A DNA stretch of 64,000 nucleotides from Streptomyces sp. cg36 (GCF_041080675.1 NZ_CP163520.1:4030001-4094000), one strand, 5' to 3'; shown: positions 17,776 to 33,495, counted from the stretch's first letter. The notes: generated by a model from the letters alone, not told the origin. Made by a program: numbers and translations.

Positions 17776-17883
17776 GGGGACCGTCCTTCCGTACCGCGCT
17801 TCCCGCGCTGGGGTGGCTGACTATCAGGCTGACAAAGATCGGCCCCGCCTGCGAACAGACGGGGCCGAGAAAGCGATGAACGC

Positions 17884-18393
17884 TCAGACGGGGAGCACGA
17901 CGACGAAGCGCTGCGGCTCCTCGCCCTCGGACTCGCTGCGCAGACCGGCGGCGGCGACCGCGTCGTGCACGACCTTGCGCTCGAACGGGGTCATGGGCTG
18001 GAGCTTCACCGGCTGGCCGGAGTTCTTGACCTCGTCCGCGGTCTTGGCACCCAGCTCGGCGAGCTCCGTGCGCTTCTTGGCACGGAAGCCCGCGATGTCC
18101 AGCATCAGACGGCTGCGGTCCCCGGTCTCCCGGTGCACCGCGAGCCGCGTCAGCTCCTGGAGCGCCTCCAGCACCTCACCGTCACGGCCGACGAGCTTCT
18201 GCAGGTCACGGCTGCCGGCGTCGCTGATGATGGAGACCGCGGCACGGTCCGCCTCGACGTCCATGTCGATGTCGCCGTCGAGATCGGCGATGTCGAGCAG
18301 GCCCTCGAGGTAGTCGGCGGCGATCTCCCCCTCCTGCTCCAGGCGGGACAGGGTGTCGACACCCTCGGCGGCCGGGGTGGTGCCTTCCGTCAC
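17884..18393 (-). CDS. jag: Jag/KhpB R3H RNA-binding protein
   Basis: A 169-residue protein. The central KH domain (SRDLQKLVGRDGEVLEALQE) is followed by a C-terminal R3H domain (MTPFERKVVHDAVAAAGLRS, then RFVVVLPV). The acidic N-terminus is short; the long Jag-N domain of Firmicutes is absent. It is an RNA-binding partner of the YidC locus in many bacteria. GTG 18393 is preceded by AAGGAG. It is 14 bases after yidC in the same operon. Confidence 0.9.
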   Translation of the reverse strand: MTEGTTPAAEGVDTLSRLEQEGEIAADYLEGLLDIADLDGDIDMDVEADRAAVSIISDAGSRDLQKLVGRDGEVLEALQELTRLAVHRETGDRSRLMLDIAGFRAKKRTELAELGAKTADEVKNSGQPVKLQPMTPFERKVVHDAVAAAGLRSESEGEEPQRFVVVLPV

Positions 18394-18407
18394 GGATGGA
18401 CTCCTTC

Positions 18408-19694
18408 TTACTTCTTGGACGGGTGCTTGGGCCGCTGCTGACCCTTGCGCTGTCCGGACTGGGCCTTGCTGCGTGCGGTACCGGCGGCCGGCTTGGCGGC
18501 CGGCTTGGACTTGGCGTCCTGCGGCGCGTCCTGCTTCGCCTGGGAGTCCTCGTCCGACGTGCCCTTGTCCAGCGAGGTCTTCGCCACCGCCTCGGCGTCG
18601 GCCGCGCCCTGCGGGGCAGCCGTGCCGGACTGGCGCTGGGCCTTGGTCTGGCGCTTGGGCTGCTGGCGCTTGGGCGCGTTGCCCTCCGCCTCGGCCACGG
18701 CGGTGTCGCTCTTCACCACGGTGCCGTCGGCCTGGGCCGCGAAGCCCTGCTTGGCCAGGCCGGTGATGAACTTCCGCTCGTTGTCGTTGCGGTCCGGGCC
18801 CTTGGCGACGATGGCCTGGACGACGGCGCGACGGCGCTTGCCACGGACGTCGTCGTGGGCGGAGATGCTCTTGCCGAGCCGCTCCAGGTAGCTGGCCTGA
18901 GCCTTGGAGCCCGGCGTCGGGTTCTGGTTGATCACGTACATCTGCTGGCCCATGGTCCACACGTTGGTGGTCAGCCAGTAGACGAGGACACCGACGGGGA
19001 AGTTGATGCCCATCACGGCGAAGATGACCGGGAAGACGTACATCAGCATCTTCTGCTGCTGCATGAACGGGGTCTTCACCGAGAGGTCGACGTTCTTCGT
19101 CATCAGCTGGCGCTGGGTGAAGAACTGGGACGCCGACATCAGCACGATCATGATCGCGGTGATCACGCGGACGTCGGTGAGCGTGGCACCGAGGCCCTCG
19201 ACCTTGGTGGCGCTGTCCGTGAACTTGGCCGCCAGCGGGGCGCCGAAGATGTGTGCCTTCTGGGCGCTCTCCAGCAGCGGCTGGTTGATCACGCCGATGG
19301 TCTTGCCGCTCGCGATGCCCGACAGCACGTGGTAGAGCGCGAAGAAGAACGGCGACTGGGCCAGGATGGGAAGGCACGAGGAGAGCGGGTTGGTGCCCGT
19401 CTCCTTGTACAGCTTCATCATCTCTTCGGACTGGCGCTGCTTGTCGCTCTTGTAGCGCTCCTGGATCGCCTTCATCTTCGGCTGGAGCGCCTGCATGTTG
19501 CGGGTCGACTTGATCTGCTTCACGAAGAGCGGGATCAGACAGATCCGGATCAGCACCACCAGGGACACGATGGACAGTCCCCAGGCCCAGCCCGTGTCCG
19601 GCCCGAAGATCGCGCCGTACAACTTGTGGAACTGGACGATGACCCAGGAAACAGGCCAGGTGATAAAGCTGAACAGACTGGCAATCGTGTCCAC
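18408..19694 (-). CDS. yidC: Membrane protein insertase YidC
   Basis: A 428-residue Oxa1/YidC insertase. Several membrane helices form the conserved core, including [14 protein letters not shown] and the [17 protein letters not shown] segment. A basic, disordered C-terminal tail of over 100 residues is rich in Lys/Gln/Ala and probably binds ribosomes. It inserts membrane proteins with or without SecYEG. GTG start three bases after the yidD stop. Confidence 0.95.
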   Translation of the reverse strand: MDTIASLFSFITWPVSWVIVQFHKLYGAIFGPDTGWAWGLSIVSLVVLIRICLIPLFVKQIKSTRNMQALQPKMKAIQERYKSDKQRQSEEMMKLYKETGTNPLSSCLPILAQSPFFFALYHVLSGIASGKTIGVINQPLLESAQKAHIFGAPLAAKFTDSATKVEGLGATLTDVRVITAIMIVLMSASQFFTQRQLMTKNVDLSVKTPFMQQQKMLMYVFPVIFAVMGINFPVGVLVYWLTTNVWTMGQQMYVINQNPTPGSKAQASYLERLGKSISAHDDVRGKRRRAVVQAIVAKGPDRNDNERKFITGLAKQGFAAQADGTVVKSDTAVAEAEGNAPKRQQPKRQTKAQRQSGTAAPQGAADAEAVAKTSLDKGTSDEDSQAKQDAPQDAKSKPAAKPAAGTARSKAQSGQRKGQQRPKHPSKK

Positions 19695-19697
19695 TAA

Positions 19698-20033
19698 TCA
19701 GGCTCCTTGAGCATTGGGCGAGGTCTCTGCGGCCGGGCTGGGCTCGGTCTCAGCGGCGGAGTGCCCGCCCTTGTCGCCGCGCCAGGCGTTGCGCAGCGCC
19801 TCGTGCCATCGAGGGCGCTTGCGTTCGGGGACGTGATCCACGCCGCCCGGCGACCACGGATTGCACCGCAGGATGCGCCAGGCGGTCAGTGCCGTGCCCT
19901 TCACCGCGCCATGCCGGTCAATGGCCGTGAATCCGTAGTGGGAACACGACGGGTAGTACCTGCAGACGGGCCCGAGCAGCGGGCTGATCGTCCACTGGTA
20001 CAGCTTGATCAGGGCCAGCAGCGGGTACTTCAT
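19698..20033 (-). CDS. yidD: Membrane protein insertion efficiency factor YidD
   Basis: A 111-residue YidD with the invariant core [27 protein letters not shown] and the [13 protein letters not shown] region (three conserved cysteines). It assists YidC-dependent insertion at the inner face of the membrane. The C-terminal 35 residues are a variable tail. The ATG overlaps the rnpA stop by four bases. Confidence 0.95.
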   Translation of the reverse strand: MKYPLLALIKLYQWTISPLLGPVCRYYPSCSHYGFTAIDRHGAVKGTALTAWRILRCNPWSPGGVDHVPERKRPRWHEALRNAWRGDKGGHSAAETEPSPAAETSPNAQGA

Positions 20034-20401
20034 CGCGCACCCCCTCCCAGCAGCCGCTCCAGGGCGGCGTCCAGGTCTCGGGCCAGCTGTGCTTGATCGG
20101 CGTCGCCCGCACCGGGCAATGCCCGTACGACAACAAGGCTACCGGGGGGCAGCTGGGGGATCCGATCGCGCACCAGATGGCGAAGGCGGCGCTTCACCAG
20201 GTTGCGCACGACCGCGACACCCACGGCCTTGCTGACGACGAAACCCGCACGCGTCGGGGGAGCGCTCTCCCCAGGCGCGTGCGGGTCCGTGGCACCGCTG
20301 CGTAGATGGACGACAAGGAGCGGGCGACCGGCCCGGCGTCCTCGGCGTACCGCGGTCGCGAAGTCTTCGCGCCGCCTCAGCCGATTCTCGGTAGGCAGCA
20401 C
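20030..20401 (-). CDS. rnpA: Ribonuclease P protein component
   Basis: A 123-residue RnpA with the N-terminal [20 protein letters not shown] and the RNR motif ([14 protein letters not shown]) that contacts P RNA. It is the protein cofactor for tRNA 5' maturation. GTG start 18 bases after rpmH; its stop overlaps yidD. Confidence 0.96.
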   Translation of the reverse strand: MLPTENRLRRREDFATAVRRGRRAGRPLLVVHLRSGATDPHAPGESAPPTRAGFVVSKAVGVAVVRNLVKRRLRHLVRDRIPQLPPGSLVVVRALPGAGDADQAQLARDLDAALERLLGGGAR

Positions 20402-20419
20402 GTCATGACCTGTATGCGA

Positions 20420-20557
20420 TTAGGCGGACAGGCTGGCGCGGCCCTTGCCACGACGGTTCGCGAGGATGGCGCGACCGGCACGGGTACGCATCCGCAGGCG
20501 GAAGCCGTGGGTCTTGGCGCGACGACGGTTGTTCGGCTGGAAGGTGCGCTTGCTCAC
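20420..20557 (-). CDS. rpmH: 50S ribosomal protein L34
   Basis: A 45-residue gene read directly from the sequence: [20 protein letters not shown] and then [19 protein letters not shown], ending in SLSA. This is the highly conserved L34. GTG start at 20557 and TAA at 20420-20422. It is the first gene of the minus-strand origin operon and is transcribed away from dnaA. Confidence 0.97.
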   Translation of the reverse strand: MSKRTFQPNNRRRAKTHGFRLRMRTRAGRAILANRRGKGRASLSA

Positions 20558-20942
20558 TCGGGGGCTCCAGAAATGATTCGGTGGTGGCGGGACATCGCCT
20601 GGCTGTCACCGTGCGCCCACGAGAAGCTCGCAATACACGAAGCTCGCATAACGCCCGAGTGCACCGCTTCACGATCACAGACCGTGATCTTTGCCCATCG
20701 GAGGCAGGCGGCAGCAGCCATCGACAACTCGACCTGGTTACGGTACGCGCGACTACGCCATCCGGTCAAACCAGCCCCTCAGCGGGCCCCGCTGTGCACA
20801 GCCTGTGGACAACAACTTGAACCACGTCAGTCGCCACGACTACCGTGGCTCGACCCCGAATCTTTTCCTTTCTGTCCTTGCCTGTCCTTCCATCCCGTCC
20901 CGAGAACCACACATTCGTGGGACCTGCGAGAGAGCGTGCCTT
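20558..20942. promoter_or_regulatory. rpmH-dnaA divergent promoter region with a DnaA box
   Basis: 385 bases between the divergent rpmH and dnaA starts. A perfect DnaA box on the minus strand (TGTGGACAA, 20804-20812) lies about 135 bases upstream of the dnaA start, consistent with DnaA autorepression. I could not assign -35/-10 elements with confidence. Confidence 0.7.
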
Positions 20943-22727
20943 GTGGCTGACGTACCTGCCGATCTTGCCGCAGTGTGGCCACGAGTGCTGGAGCAGCTCC
21001 TCGCGGAGGGCCAGCAGGGGATCGAGCCGAAGGACAAGCAGTGGATCGAGCGCTGCCAGCCGCTCGCCCTGGTGGCCGACACCGCGCTGCTCGCCGTCCC
21101 CAACGAGTGGGGCAAGCGCGTCCTGGAGGGCCGGCTGGCCCCGCTGATCAGCGACACGCTCAGCCGTGAGTGCGGGCGCCCGATCCGGATCGCGATCACG
21201 GTCGACGACTCGGTGGGCGAGCCCCCCGGCCCGCAGCCCGCGCCGCCCGCGCAGCAGCAGCCCCCGCGCTACCAGGACGACGGCTACGGCCGGCCCGCCG
21301 ACGACGGCCTGCCCAGCGTCCGCCCGGCCTACCCGGAGTACCAGCAGCAGCGCCCCGAGCCCGGCGCCTGGCCGCGCGCCCAGGAGGACCTCTCCTGGCA
21401 GCAGCCCCGGCTCGGCGGCTTCCAGGACCGCGACACGGGCCCCGAGCAGTGGCGCGAGCCGTACGCGACGGGCCGCCCGCAGCAGCCGCAGCACGACTAC
21501 CGCCAGCCGCAGATGCCCGAGCGTCCGCAGTACGAGCAGCAGCCCCCGGCGTACGAGCCGCGCCCGGAGCGGCACGAGCTGCCCGAGCCGCAGGCGCCGC
21601 AGCACTCCGGCGGCCCGCAGCCGGGCGGCGGCCCCCGTCCGATGGGCGGCCCCCCGTCGTCCTCCTCGGCGCAGCCGGGCGGTCCGGGCGAGCCGCACGC
21701 GCGGCTGAACCCCAAGTACCTCTTCGACACGTTCGTCATCGGTTCCTCGAACCGGTTCGCGCACGCGGCGGCCGTCGCGGTCGCCGAGGCGCCCGCCAAG
21801 GCGTACAACCCGCTCTTCATCTACGGGGAGTCGGGCCTGGGCAAAACGCATCTTCTGCACGCCATCGGGCACTACGCCCGCAGCCTCTATCCCGGCACGC
21901 GCGTGCGGTACGTGAGCTCCGAGGAGTTCACCAACGAGTTCATCAACTCGATCCGCGACGGCAAGGGCGACACCTTCCGCAAGCGGTACCGGGACGTGGA
22001 CATCCTGCTCGTCGACGACATCCAGTTCCTGGCGAGCAAGGAGTCGACGCAGGAGGAGTTCTTCCACACGTTCAACACGCTCCACAACGCCAACAAGCAG
22101 ATCGTGCTGTCCTCGGACCGGCCGCCCAAGCAGCTGATGACCCTGGAGGACCGGCTGCGGAACCGTTTCGAGTGGGGTCTGACCACCGATGTGCAGCCGC
22201 CGGAGCTGGAGACCCGTATCGCCATCCTTCGTAAGAAGGCGGTGCAGGAGCAGCTGAACGCCCCGCCGGAGGTGCTGGAGTTCATCGCTTCCCGGATCTC
22301 GCGGAACATCCGCGAGCTGGAGGGCGCGCTGATCCGGGTGACGGCGTTCGCCTCGCTCAACCGGCAGCCGGTGGACCTCGGGCTCACCGAGATCGTGCTC
22401 AAGGACCTGATCCCCGGCGGGGAGGACTCCGCGCCCGAGATCACGGCCGGCGCCATCATGGCGGCGACCGCGGACTACTTCGGACTGACGGTGGAGGACC
22501 TCTGCGGATCCTCGCGCAGCCGCGTCCTGGTGACGGCCCGCCAGATCGCCATGTACCTCTGCCGCGAGCTCACCGACCTCTCGCTGCCGAAGATCGGGGC
22601 GCAGTTCGGCGGGCGCGACCACACGACCGTGATGCACGCGGACCGCAAGATCCGGGCGCTGATGGCCGAGCGCCGCTCCATCTACAACCAGGTCACCGAG
22701 CTCACCAACCGCATCAAGAACGGCTGA
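20943..22727 (+). CDS. dnaA: Chromosomal replication initiator DnaA
   Basis: A 594-residue DnaA. Domain I is residues 1-90. A long Pro/Gln/Arg/Gly-rich domain II (about 90-250) is characteristic of Streptomyces. Domain III (AAA+) has Walker [10 protein letters not shown] near 295 and Walker [11 protein letters not shown]. Domain IV has the DnaA-box-reading signature [15 protein letters not shown] near 555. GTG 20943 is chosen because the product then begins [19 protein letters not shown], the conserved Streptomyces N-terminus; upstream in-frame sequence is non-coding. It initiates replication at the adjacent oriC. Confidence 0.97.
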   Translation: MADVPADLAAVWPRVLEQLLAEGQQGIEPKDKQWIERCQPLALVADTALLAVPNEWGKRVLEGRLAPLISDTLSRECGRPIRIAITVDDSVGEPPGPQPAPPAQQQPPRYQDDGYGRPADDGLPSVRPAYPEYQQQRPEPGAWPRAQEDLSWQQPRLGGFQDRDTGPEQWREPYATGRPQQPQHDYRQPQMPERPQYEQQPPAYEPRPERHELPEPQAPQHSGGPQPGGGPRPMGGPPSSSSAQPGGPGEPHARLNPKYLFDTFVIGSSNRFAHAAAVAVAEAPAKAYNPLFIYGESGLGKTHLLHAIGHYARSLYPGTRVRYVSSEEFTNEFINSIRDGKGDTFRKRYRDVDILLVDDIQFLASKESTQEEFFHTFNTLHNANKQIVLSSDRPPKQLMTLEDRLRNRFEWGLTTDVQPPELETRIAILRKKAVQEQLNAPPEVLEFIASRISRNIRELEGALIRVTAFASLNRQPVDLGLTEIVLKDLIPGGEDSAPEITAGAIMAATADYFGLTVEDLCGSSRSRVLVTARQIAMYLCRELTDLSLPKIGAQFGGRDHTTVMHADRKIRALMAERRSIYNQVTELTNRIKNG

Positions 22728-22750
22728 GCCGACCGCTCGCAGGGCCTCGG

Positions 22751-22788
22751 AGGGCGCCCGGGACGACACACCGTCCCGGGCGCCCTTT
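22751..22788 (+). terminator. dnaA terminator
   Basis: 14-bp perfect stem (22752-22765 with 22772-22785, GGGCGCCCGGGACG and its complement) followed by TTT, 24 bases after the dnaA stop. Confidence 0.85.
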
Positions 22789-23659
22789 CGCATGCCCGGA
22801 CACGGCCTCCGGGCGGCCCTCAGCGGTCCTTCGTACGGCCCTCGACCGCTCCGCGGAGGCGCTCCTGGGGCGTGTGCGGGGCCTTCGCGGGCCCGGCGCA
22901 CGGCCGTCCTCACGCCCCACCTGTTCGAATACGCGCCGGTGACCGGGGGTTCTCCACAGAACCGGGGACTTTTCCCCGTCCACACCCTGGGGACTGCGAA
23001 GTTGTCCAGATTGCATCCACAGGCGAGCGCCCTGATACTCCATCACTCCAGGTCAGCAGCCTGTGGATTTGTGCGCGAACACGTTCCACAGCCTGTGGAC
23101 AAAATTTTCGTCCACAGGCTGTGATCAAAGTTGTCCACCGGCGGCCCACAGGCCGGGCCGCGTTGCCCACAGCTTCTCCACAGCACTGTCCACTGTTCGG
23201 CAACGAAACACCCCGGATCACCGGGTCGAGTGAAAGCCGTCACACCAAGGAGCCGGGTTGGGCTGTGGGGAACCTGGGTAAAGCTGGGGACAGCTCTGGG
23301 GAGAACTGGGCCCTGCCTGTGCATCGGGTGTGCAGAACTTTCGGGTGTCCACAGAAGCAGCGAGTTGTCCACGGGCTCCACCCACAGGACCGGTGGACAA
23401 AAAAGTGGGCCTGACCTGCGAAAACGGGGTTATCCACGGTTTCCACAGGCCCTACTACTACTCCCACTTAGAGTTAGCTCGGATTTCGCTTCGAAGTGGG
23501 ACCTGTGCACAACTCGCCGCCGTCGCTCCGGTGACCCGTCGGCACGACTTGACCCCGAGTCGCACCGAGTGTCAGCGGCGTACGTCAGACTGGTCCCCGG
23601 CGATACAGCCGACGACGAAAGCCAGCAGGGCGAGCCAGCAACAGCAGGAGGCGGTTCCG
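22789..23659 (+). other. oriC, origin of replication
   Basis: A non-coding region between dnaA and dnaN, packed with DnaA boxes (consensus TTGTCCACA) on both strands. The best matches are 23094-23102 (-, perfect), 23131-23139 (TTGTCCACC), 23392-23400 (-, TTGTCCACC), 23365-23373 (TTGTCCACG), 23108-23116 (TCGTCCACA), 23345-23353 (GTGTCCACA), 23430-23438 (TTATCCACG) and 23002-23010 (TTGTCCAGA). Weaker ones are at 22950, 23163, 23174, 23186, 23264, 23439 and 23504. They fall into two groups (about 22950-23194 and 23264-23447), as described for S. coelicolor oriC. No AT-rich unwinding element stands out, other than AAAATTTT at 23101-23108 and the lower-GC stretch near 23450-23490. Confidence 0.96.
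23087..23123. repeat. Head-to-head DnaA-box inverted repeat in oriC
   Basis: Perfect 14-bp inverted repeat (23087-23100 with 23110-23123, CACAGCCTGTGGAC and its complement) around the 9-base spacer AAAATTTTC. Each arm carries a DnaA box. Confidence 0.9.
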
Positions 23660-24790
23660 GTGAAGATCCGGGTGGAGCGCGATGTTCTCGCGGAGGCGGT
23701 GGCGTGGGTGGCCCGCAGCCTCCCGGCCCGTCCGCCCGCGCCCGTGCTCGCGGGCCTTCTTCTGAAGGCGGAGGACGGCGCCCTCAGCTTCTCCAGCTTC
23801 GACTACGAGGTCTCGGCCCGCGTCTCGGTCGACGCCGAGGTGGACGAGGACGGCACGGTGCTCGTCTCCGGCCGCCTGCTCGCCGACATCTGCCGCGCCC
23901 TCCCCAACCGCCCGGTGGAGATTTCCACAGACGGTGTACGGGCGACGGTGGTCTGCGGCTCCTCCCGCTTCACCCTCCACACCCTTCCTGTGGAGGAGTA
24001 CCCGGCGCTGCCGCAGATGCCGACCGCGACGGGCACCGTTCCCGGTGAGGTCTTCGCCTCCGCCGCCGCCCAGGTCGCCATCGCCGCCGGGCGCGACGAC
24101 ACGCTGCCGGTGCTGACCGGTGTGCGGATCGAGATCGAGGGCGACACGGTCACCCTGGCCTCCACCGACCGCTACCGCTTCGCGGTCCGCGAGTTCCTGT
24201 GGAAGCCGGAGAACCCGGACGCCTCCGCGGTCGCCCTGGTGCCCGCCAAGACGCTCCTGGACACCGCCAAGGCCCTCACCAGCGGTGACACGGTCACGCT
24301 CGCGCTGTCGGGCTCGGGCGCCGGCGAGGGCCTGATCGGCTTCGAGGGCGCGGGCCGCCGCACCACCACCCGCCTGCTCGAAGGCGACCTGCCGAAGTAC
24401 CGGACGCTGTTCCCGACCGAGTTCAACTCGGTCGCGGTGATCGAGACCGCGCCCTTCGTCGAGGCCGTCAAGCGCGTCTCCCTGGTCGCCGAGCGCAACA
24501 CGCCGGTCCGGCTCAGCTTCGAGCAGGGCGTGCTCATCCTGGAGGCCGGCTCCAGCGACGACGCACAGGCTGTGGAAAGGGTCGACGCCAACCTGGAGGG
24601 CGACGACATCTCGATCGCCTTCAACCCGACCTTCCTGCTCGACGGCCTGAGCGCCATCGACTCCCCGGTCGCCCAGCTCTCCTTCACCACCTCGACCAAG
24701 CCGGCGCTGCTGAGCGGCAAGCCCGCGCTCGACGCCGAGGCGGACGACGCGTACAAGTACCTGATCATGCCGGTCCGCCTCTCCGGCTGA
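23660..24790 (+). CDS. dnaN: DNA polymerase III beta subunit (sliding clamp)
   Basis: A 376-residue clamp made of three repeated domains, starting VKIRVERDVLAEAVAWVARS and ending in YKYLIMPVRLSG, the conserved clamp C-terminus. It forms the ring that tethers DNA polymerase III. GTG 23660 follows CAGGAGG. It lies immediately after oriC, as in most actinobacteria. Confidence 0.97.
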   Translation: MKIRVERDVLAEAVAWVARSLPARPPAPVLAGLLLKAEDGALSFSSFDYEVSARVSVDAEVDEDGTVLVSGRLLADICRALPNRPVEISTDGVRATVVCGSSRFTLHTLPVEEYPALPQMPTATGTVPGEVFASAAAQVAIAAGRDDTLPVLTGVRIEIEGDTVTLASTDRYRFAVREFLWKPENPDASAVALVPAKTLLDTAKALTSGDTVTLALSGSGAGEGLIGFEGAGRRTTTRLLEGDLPKYRTLFPTEFNSVAVIETAPFVEAVKRVSLVAERNTPVRLSFEQGVLILEAGSSDDAQAVERVDANLEGDDISIAFNPTFLLDGLSAIDSPVAQLSFTTSTKPALLSGKPALDAEADDAYKYLIMPVRLSG

Positions 24791-24912
24791 TCCGTACGGC
24801 CGAGCTGCCCGGGGCCGCGTTCGTCTGAGCGGCGGACCCCACAGGTGTGTGCCCGCGTCCGGGCGTAGGCTCGGACGCGGGTACGAACGCCACAACGTCA
24901 AAGGATCATGTG

Positions 24913-25791
24913 ATGGAGCTCGGTCTCGTCGGCCTCGGCAAGATGGGCGGCAACATGCGCGAGCGGATCCGCCGCGCAGGCCACACCGTCATCGGTTACG
25001 ACCGCAACCCGGACGTCGCCGATGTCCACAGCCTCGAAGAGCTTGTGGGCAAGCTCAAGGGCCCGCGCGTGGTCTGGGTGATGGTCCCGGCCGGTGCCGC
25101 GACCCAGTCCACCATCGACGAGCTGGCCGAGCTGCTCTCCCCCGGCGACGTGGTCGTGGACGGCGGCAACTCGCGCTGGACGGACGACGAGAAGCACGCC
25201 GTCGAGCTGGGCCTCAAGGGCATCGGTTTCGTCGACTGCGGCGTCTCCGGCGGCGTCTGGGGCCTGCAGAACGGCTACGCGCTGATGTACGGCGGCGACG
25301 CCGAGAACGTGGCGAAGGTCCAGCCGGTCTTCGACGCGCTCAAGCCCGAGGGCGAGTTCGGCGCGGTCCACGCGGGCAAGGTCGGCGCCGGCCACTTCGC
25401 CAAGATGGTCCACAACGGCATCGAGTACGCCATGATGCAGGCGTACGCCGAGGGCTGGGAGCTCCTGGAGAAGGTCGACTCCGTCACCGACGTGCGCGAG
25501 GTCTTCCGCAGCTGGCAGGAGGGCACGGTCATCCGTTCCTGGCTGCTCGACCTGGCGGTCAACGCCCTCGACGAGGACGAGCACCTGGAGCAGCTGCGCG
25601 GCTACGCGGCGGACTCCGGCGAGGGCCGCTGGACCGTCGAGGCGGCCATCGACAACGCCGTGCCGCTGCCCGCGATCACCGCGTCGCTGTTCGCGCGGTT
25701 CGCGTCCCGGCAGGACGACTCCCCGCAGATGAAGATGATCGCGGCGCTGCGCAACCAGTTCGGCGGCCACGCGGTCGAGTCCAAGAAGTAA
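24913..25791 (+). CDS. gnd: 6-phosphogluconate dehydrogenase, decarboxylating (short type)
   Basis: A 292-residue enzyme of the short, YqeC/GntZ-like class. It has the dinucleotide-binding [14 protein letters not shown] at the N-terminus, [10 protein letters not shown], the [20 protein letters not shown] loop and the catalytic [13 protein letters not shown]. It oxidises 6-phosphogluconate to ribulose-5-phosphate with CO2 release. ATG 24913 puts the Rossmann motif at the N-terminus; an upstream in-frame ATG at 24847 would add 22 non-conserved residues. Its position between dnaN and recF is conserved in Streptomyces. Confidence 0.93.
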   Translation: MELGLVGLGKMGGNMRERIRRAGHTVIGYDRNPDVADVHSLEELVGKLKGPRVVWVMVPAGAATQSTIDELAELLSPGDVVVDGGNSRWTDDEKHAVELGLKGIGFVDCGVSGGVWGLQNGYALMYGGDAENVAKVQPVFDALKPEGEFGAVHAGKVGAGHFAKMVHNGIEYAMMQAYAEGWELLEKVDSVTDVREVFRSWQEGTVIRSWLLDLAVNALDEDEHLEQLRGYAADSGEGRWTVEAAIDNAVPLPAITASLFARFASRQDDSPQMKMIAALRNQFGGHAVESKK

Positions 25792-25834
25792 TCCACAGGC
25801 TGTTGGCAGGGCCGGGGGAGGTCGGCGCACCACC

Positions 25835-26956
25835 ATGCACGTCACGCATCTCTCGCTGGCCGACTTCCGCTCGTACGCCCGGGTCGAGGTTCCGCTCGAC
25901 CCGGGCGTCACCGCGTTCGTGGGCGCCAACGGCCAGGGCAAGACCAATCTCGTCGAGGCCGTCGGCTATCTGGCGACCCTCGGCAGCCATCGCGTCTCCT
26001 CGGACGCGCCGCTGGTGCGCATGGGGGCCGAGCGGGCCGTCATCCGCGCGGCCGTCACCCAGGGGGAGCGCTCCCAGCTGATCGAGCTGGAGCTCAACCC
26101 GGGCCGGGCCAACCGGGCCCGTATCAATCGGTCCTCGCAGGTCAGACCGCGTGACGTACTGGGGATAGTGCGCACGGTGCTCTTCGCGCCGGAGGACCTG
26201 GCGCTGGTCAAGGGCGACCCCGGCGAGCGCCGCCGGTTCCTGGACGAGCTGGTCACCGCGCGCTCCCCGCGCATGGCGGCCGTGCGCTCCGACTACGACC
26301 GCGTGCTCAAGCAGCGCAACACCCTGCTGAAGTCCGCCGCCATGGCTCGGCGCCACGACGGTCGTGGCATGGACCTGTCCACCCTCGACGTGTGGGACCA
26401 GCATCTGGCGCGGGCGGGCGCCGAGCTGCTGGCCCAGCGGCTCGACCTGATCGCCACCCTCCAGCCGCTCGCCGACAAGGCGTACGAGCAGCTGGCGCCG
26501 GGCGGCGGGCCGGTGGCGCTGGAGTACCGGCCGTCGGCGCAGGGCGAGGCCGCCACCCGTGAGGATCTGTACGGGCAGCTGATGGCCGCGCTCGCCGAGG
26601 TGCGCAAGCAGGAGATCGAGCGGGGCGTGACCCTGGTCGGGCCGCACCGCGACGACCTGCTCCTCAAGCTCGGCCAGCTGCCCGCCAAGGGGTACGCGAG
26701 CCACGGCGAGTCCTGGTCGTACGCGCTGGCGCTGCGGCTCGCCTCGTACGACCTGCTGCGGGCCGAGGGCAACGAGCCGGTGCTGGTCCTGGACGACGTG
26801 TTCGCGGAGCTGGACGCCCGGCGCCGCGAACGGCTGGCGGAGCTGGTGGCCCCGGGCGAGCAGGTGCTGGTGACGGCGGCCGTGGACGACGACGTCCCCG
26901 GTGTCCTGGCAGGGGTGCGCTACCAGGTCGCCGCCGGAGAGGTGGCGCGGGTATGA
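25835..26956 (+). CDS. recF: DNA replication and repair protein RecF
   Basis: A 373-residue SMC-like ATPase with Walker [17 protein letters not shown], the ABC signature region ([20 protein letters not shown]) and Walker [15 protein letters not shown]. It loads RecA at gaps with RecOR. The start is an ATG, and the stop overlaps dciA by four bases (ATGA). Confidence 0.96.
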   Translation: MHVTHLSLADFRSYARVEVPLDPGVTAFVGANGQGKTNLVEAVGYLATLGSHRVSSDAPLVRMGAERAVIRAAVTQGERSQLIELELNPGRANRARINRSSQVRPRDVLGIVRTVLFAPEDLALVKGDPGERRRFLDELVTARSPRMAAVRSDYDRVLKQRNTLLKSAAMARRHDGRGMDLSTLDVWDQHLARAGAELLAQRLDLIATLQPLADKAYEQLAPGGGPVALEYRPSAQGEAATREDLYGQLMAALAEVRKQEIERGVTLVGPHRDDLLLKLGQLPAKGYASHGESWSYALALRLASYDLLRAEGNEPVLVLDDVFAELDARRRERLAELVAPGEQVLVTAAVDDDVPGVLAGVRYQVAAGEVARV

Positions 26957-27504
26957 GCGGACAGTCCGACAACGAGGCGCCCCGCCCCAAGGTTCCCGAG
27001 TCCTCCGGCATCGACCTCGCGCGCGTGGCGCTGCGCGCCGCCAAGGAGCAGGCCAAGGCGCGGGGCGCCGCCGCGCAGCAGAAGAAGCAGGCCAGGAGGG
27101 GCGGCGGGCTGCGCTCGGGCGCCCGGGCCGACGGGCGCGACCCGCAGCCGCTGGGCGCCGCGATCAACCGGCTGATCACCGAGCGCGGCTGGGAGACCCC
27201 GGCGGCCGTCGGCGGGGTGATGGGCCGCTGGCCGCAGATCGTCGGCGAGGACCTGGCCAAGCACTGCGTTCCGCTGCGCTACGACGAGGACCCGGACGAG
27301 CGCGTGCTCACCGTGCAGTGCGACTCCACGGCGTGGGCGACGCAGCTGCGGCTGCTCGCGCCCCAGCTGGTGGCCCGGCTCAACGCCGACCTGGGCCACG
27401 GCACGGTCCGGATGATCAAGGTCCTGGGTCCGGGCGGGCCGCCCACCCGGTACGGGCGCCTGCGCGCCCCGGGCAGCACGGGCCCCGGCGACACCTACGG
27501 ATGA
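26953..27504 (+). CDS. dciA: DciA-type DUF721 helicase-loading protein
   Basis: A 183-residue DUF721 protein. A charged, disordered N-terminal 60 residues are followed by the DUF721 domain ([20 protein letters not shown] to [10 protein letters not shown]). The family is thought to load or assist the replicative helicase in bacteria lacking DnaC/DnaI. It is coupled to recF by a four-base overlap and sits in the origin operon, which supports that role. Confidence 0.9.
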   Translation: MSGQSDNEAPRPKVPESSGIDLARVALRAAKEQAKARGAAAQQKKQARRGGGLRSGARADGRDPQPLGAAINRLITERGWETPAAVGGVMGRWPQIVGEDLAKHCVPLRYDEDPDERVLTVQCDSTAWATQLRLLAPQLVARLNADLGHGTVRMIKVLGPGGPPTRYGRLRAPGSTGPGDTYG

Positions 27505-29977
<2,473 letters not shown>

Positions 29978-30021
29978 GTCGGTCCGTCGCTGACCGCTTC
30001 GAAAGGACTTGAGAACCAGCA

Positions 30022-32634
<2,613 letters not shown>

Positions 32635-32637
32635 AGC

Positions 32638-33303
32638 GTGAGTGGAGCCACGGGCGCCGGATCGGCCGCTTCCGGAGCGAACGGTGCCCGTGGCCCTGCC
32701 GCGGACTCCCAGGGGGTAACGGTGACCGACACCCGCGGGCCGCAGGCCCGGTCCGACTACGAGGGACGCGCCGGCGCGCTCCCCGGCGAGCGCGAGAAGC
32801 CCTCGGGCCCCGCGCAGCCGTACCACCCGCCGCAGGCGTACCCGACGTCCCAGAACGGGACGCAGGGCGGCCAGCGCGGCGGTGCCACCGCCGCGGTGCG
32901 CCGCCCCCGCACGGGCGCGCGTACGACGCCGCGTACCCGCAAGGCGCGGCTGCGGGTGGCCAAGGCCGACCCGTGGTCGGTGATGAAGGTCAGCTTCCTG
33001 CTGTCCATCGCGCTCGGCGTGTGCACGGTGGTGGCATCGGCGGTGCTGTGGATGGTGATGGACGCCATGGGCGTCTTCTCGTCCGTGGGCGGGACCATCA
33101 GCGAGGCCACGGGCTCCAACGAGTCCAACGGCTTCGATCTGCAGTCCTTCCTGTCGCTGCCGCGCGTGCTGATCTTCACCTCGGTGATCGCGGTCATCGA
33201 TGTGGTCCTCGCCACCGCGCTGGCCACGCTCGGCGCGTTCATCTACAACCTCTCGGCCGGTTTCGTGGGCGGTATCGAGCTCACGCTCGCCGAGGACGAG
33301 TAA
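32638..33303 (+). CDS. DUF3566 transmembrane protein
   Basis: A 221-residue protein. The disordered basic/Pro-rich N-terminus (about 100 residues) is followed by DUF3566 with two membrane segments (VSFLLSIALGVCTVVASAVL and VLIFTSVIAVIDVVLATALA) and an amphipathic C-terminus. The family is restricted to actinobacteria and usually lies just after gyrA. Function is not established. GTG start three bases after the gyrA stop indicates coupling. Confidence 0.85.
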   Translation: MSGATGAGSAASGANGARGPAADSQGVTVTDTRGPQARSDYEGRAGALPGEREKPSGPAQPYHPPQAYPTSQNGTQGGQRGGATAAVRRPRTGARTTPRTRKARLRVAKADPWSVMKVSFLLSIALGVCTVVASAVLWMVMDAMGVFSSVGGTISEATGSNESNGFDLQSFLSLPRVLIFTSVIAVIDVVLATALATLGAFIYNLSAGFVGGIELTLAEDE

Positions 33304-33343
33304 CCGAGGTTCCCGCACTTCACAGGGGGGCCGGTCATCGATT

Positions 33344-33372
33344 TTGGGACTGGCCCCCACGTGCGCTAATCT
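33344..33372 (+). promoter_or_regulatory. Probable tRNA-Ile promoter
   Basis: TTGGGA (33344-33349), a 17-base spacer, and TAATCT (33367-33372), 41 bases before the mature tRNA 5' end. This is a housekeeping-sigma-like pattern. Confidence 0.6.
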
Positions 33373-33412
33373 TCAGAGGTCAGCGCGCGGGGGACACCCC
33401 GAAGAGCGCGGC

Positions 33413-33486
33413 GGGGCTATAGCTCAGTTGGTTAGAGCGCATCCCTGATAAGGATGAGGCCACAGGTTCAAATCCTGTTAGCCCCA
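33413..33486 (+). tRNA. tRNA-Ile (GAT)
   Basis: 74 bases fold as a complete cloverleaf. The acceptor stem is GGGGCTA/TAGCCCC, the D-arm GCTCAGTTGGTTAGAGC, the anticodon loop CTGATAA (anticodon GAT) and the T-loop TTCAAAT. The discriminator is A, and CCA is not encoded. Confidence 0.97.
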
Positions 33487-33495
33487 CAGTGCAGA

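Noticed and set aside
20691..20942. Extended upstream reading of dnaA
   Set aside because: It would cover the promoter region with its DnaA box; the conserved DnaA N-terminus begins at GTG 20943.
23330..23659. Extended upstream reading of dnaN
   Set aside because: The in-frame extension runs through the DnaA boxes of oriC. GTG 23660 with CAGGAGG gives the conserved N-terminus.
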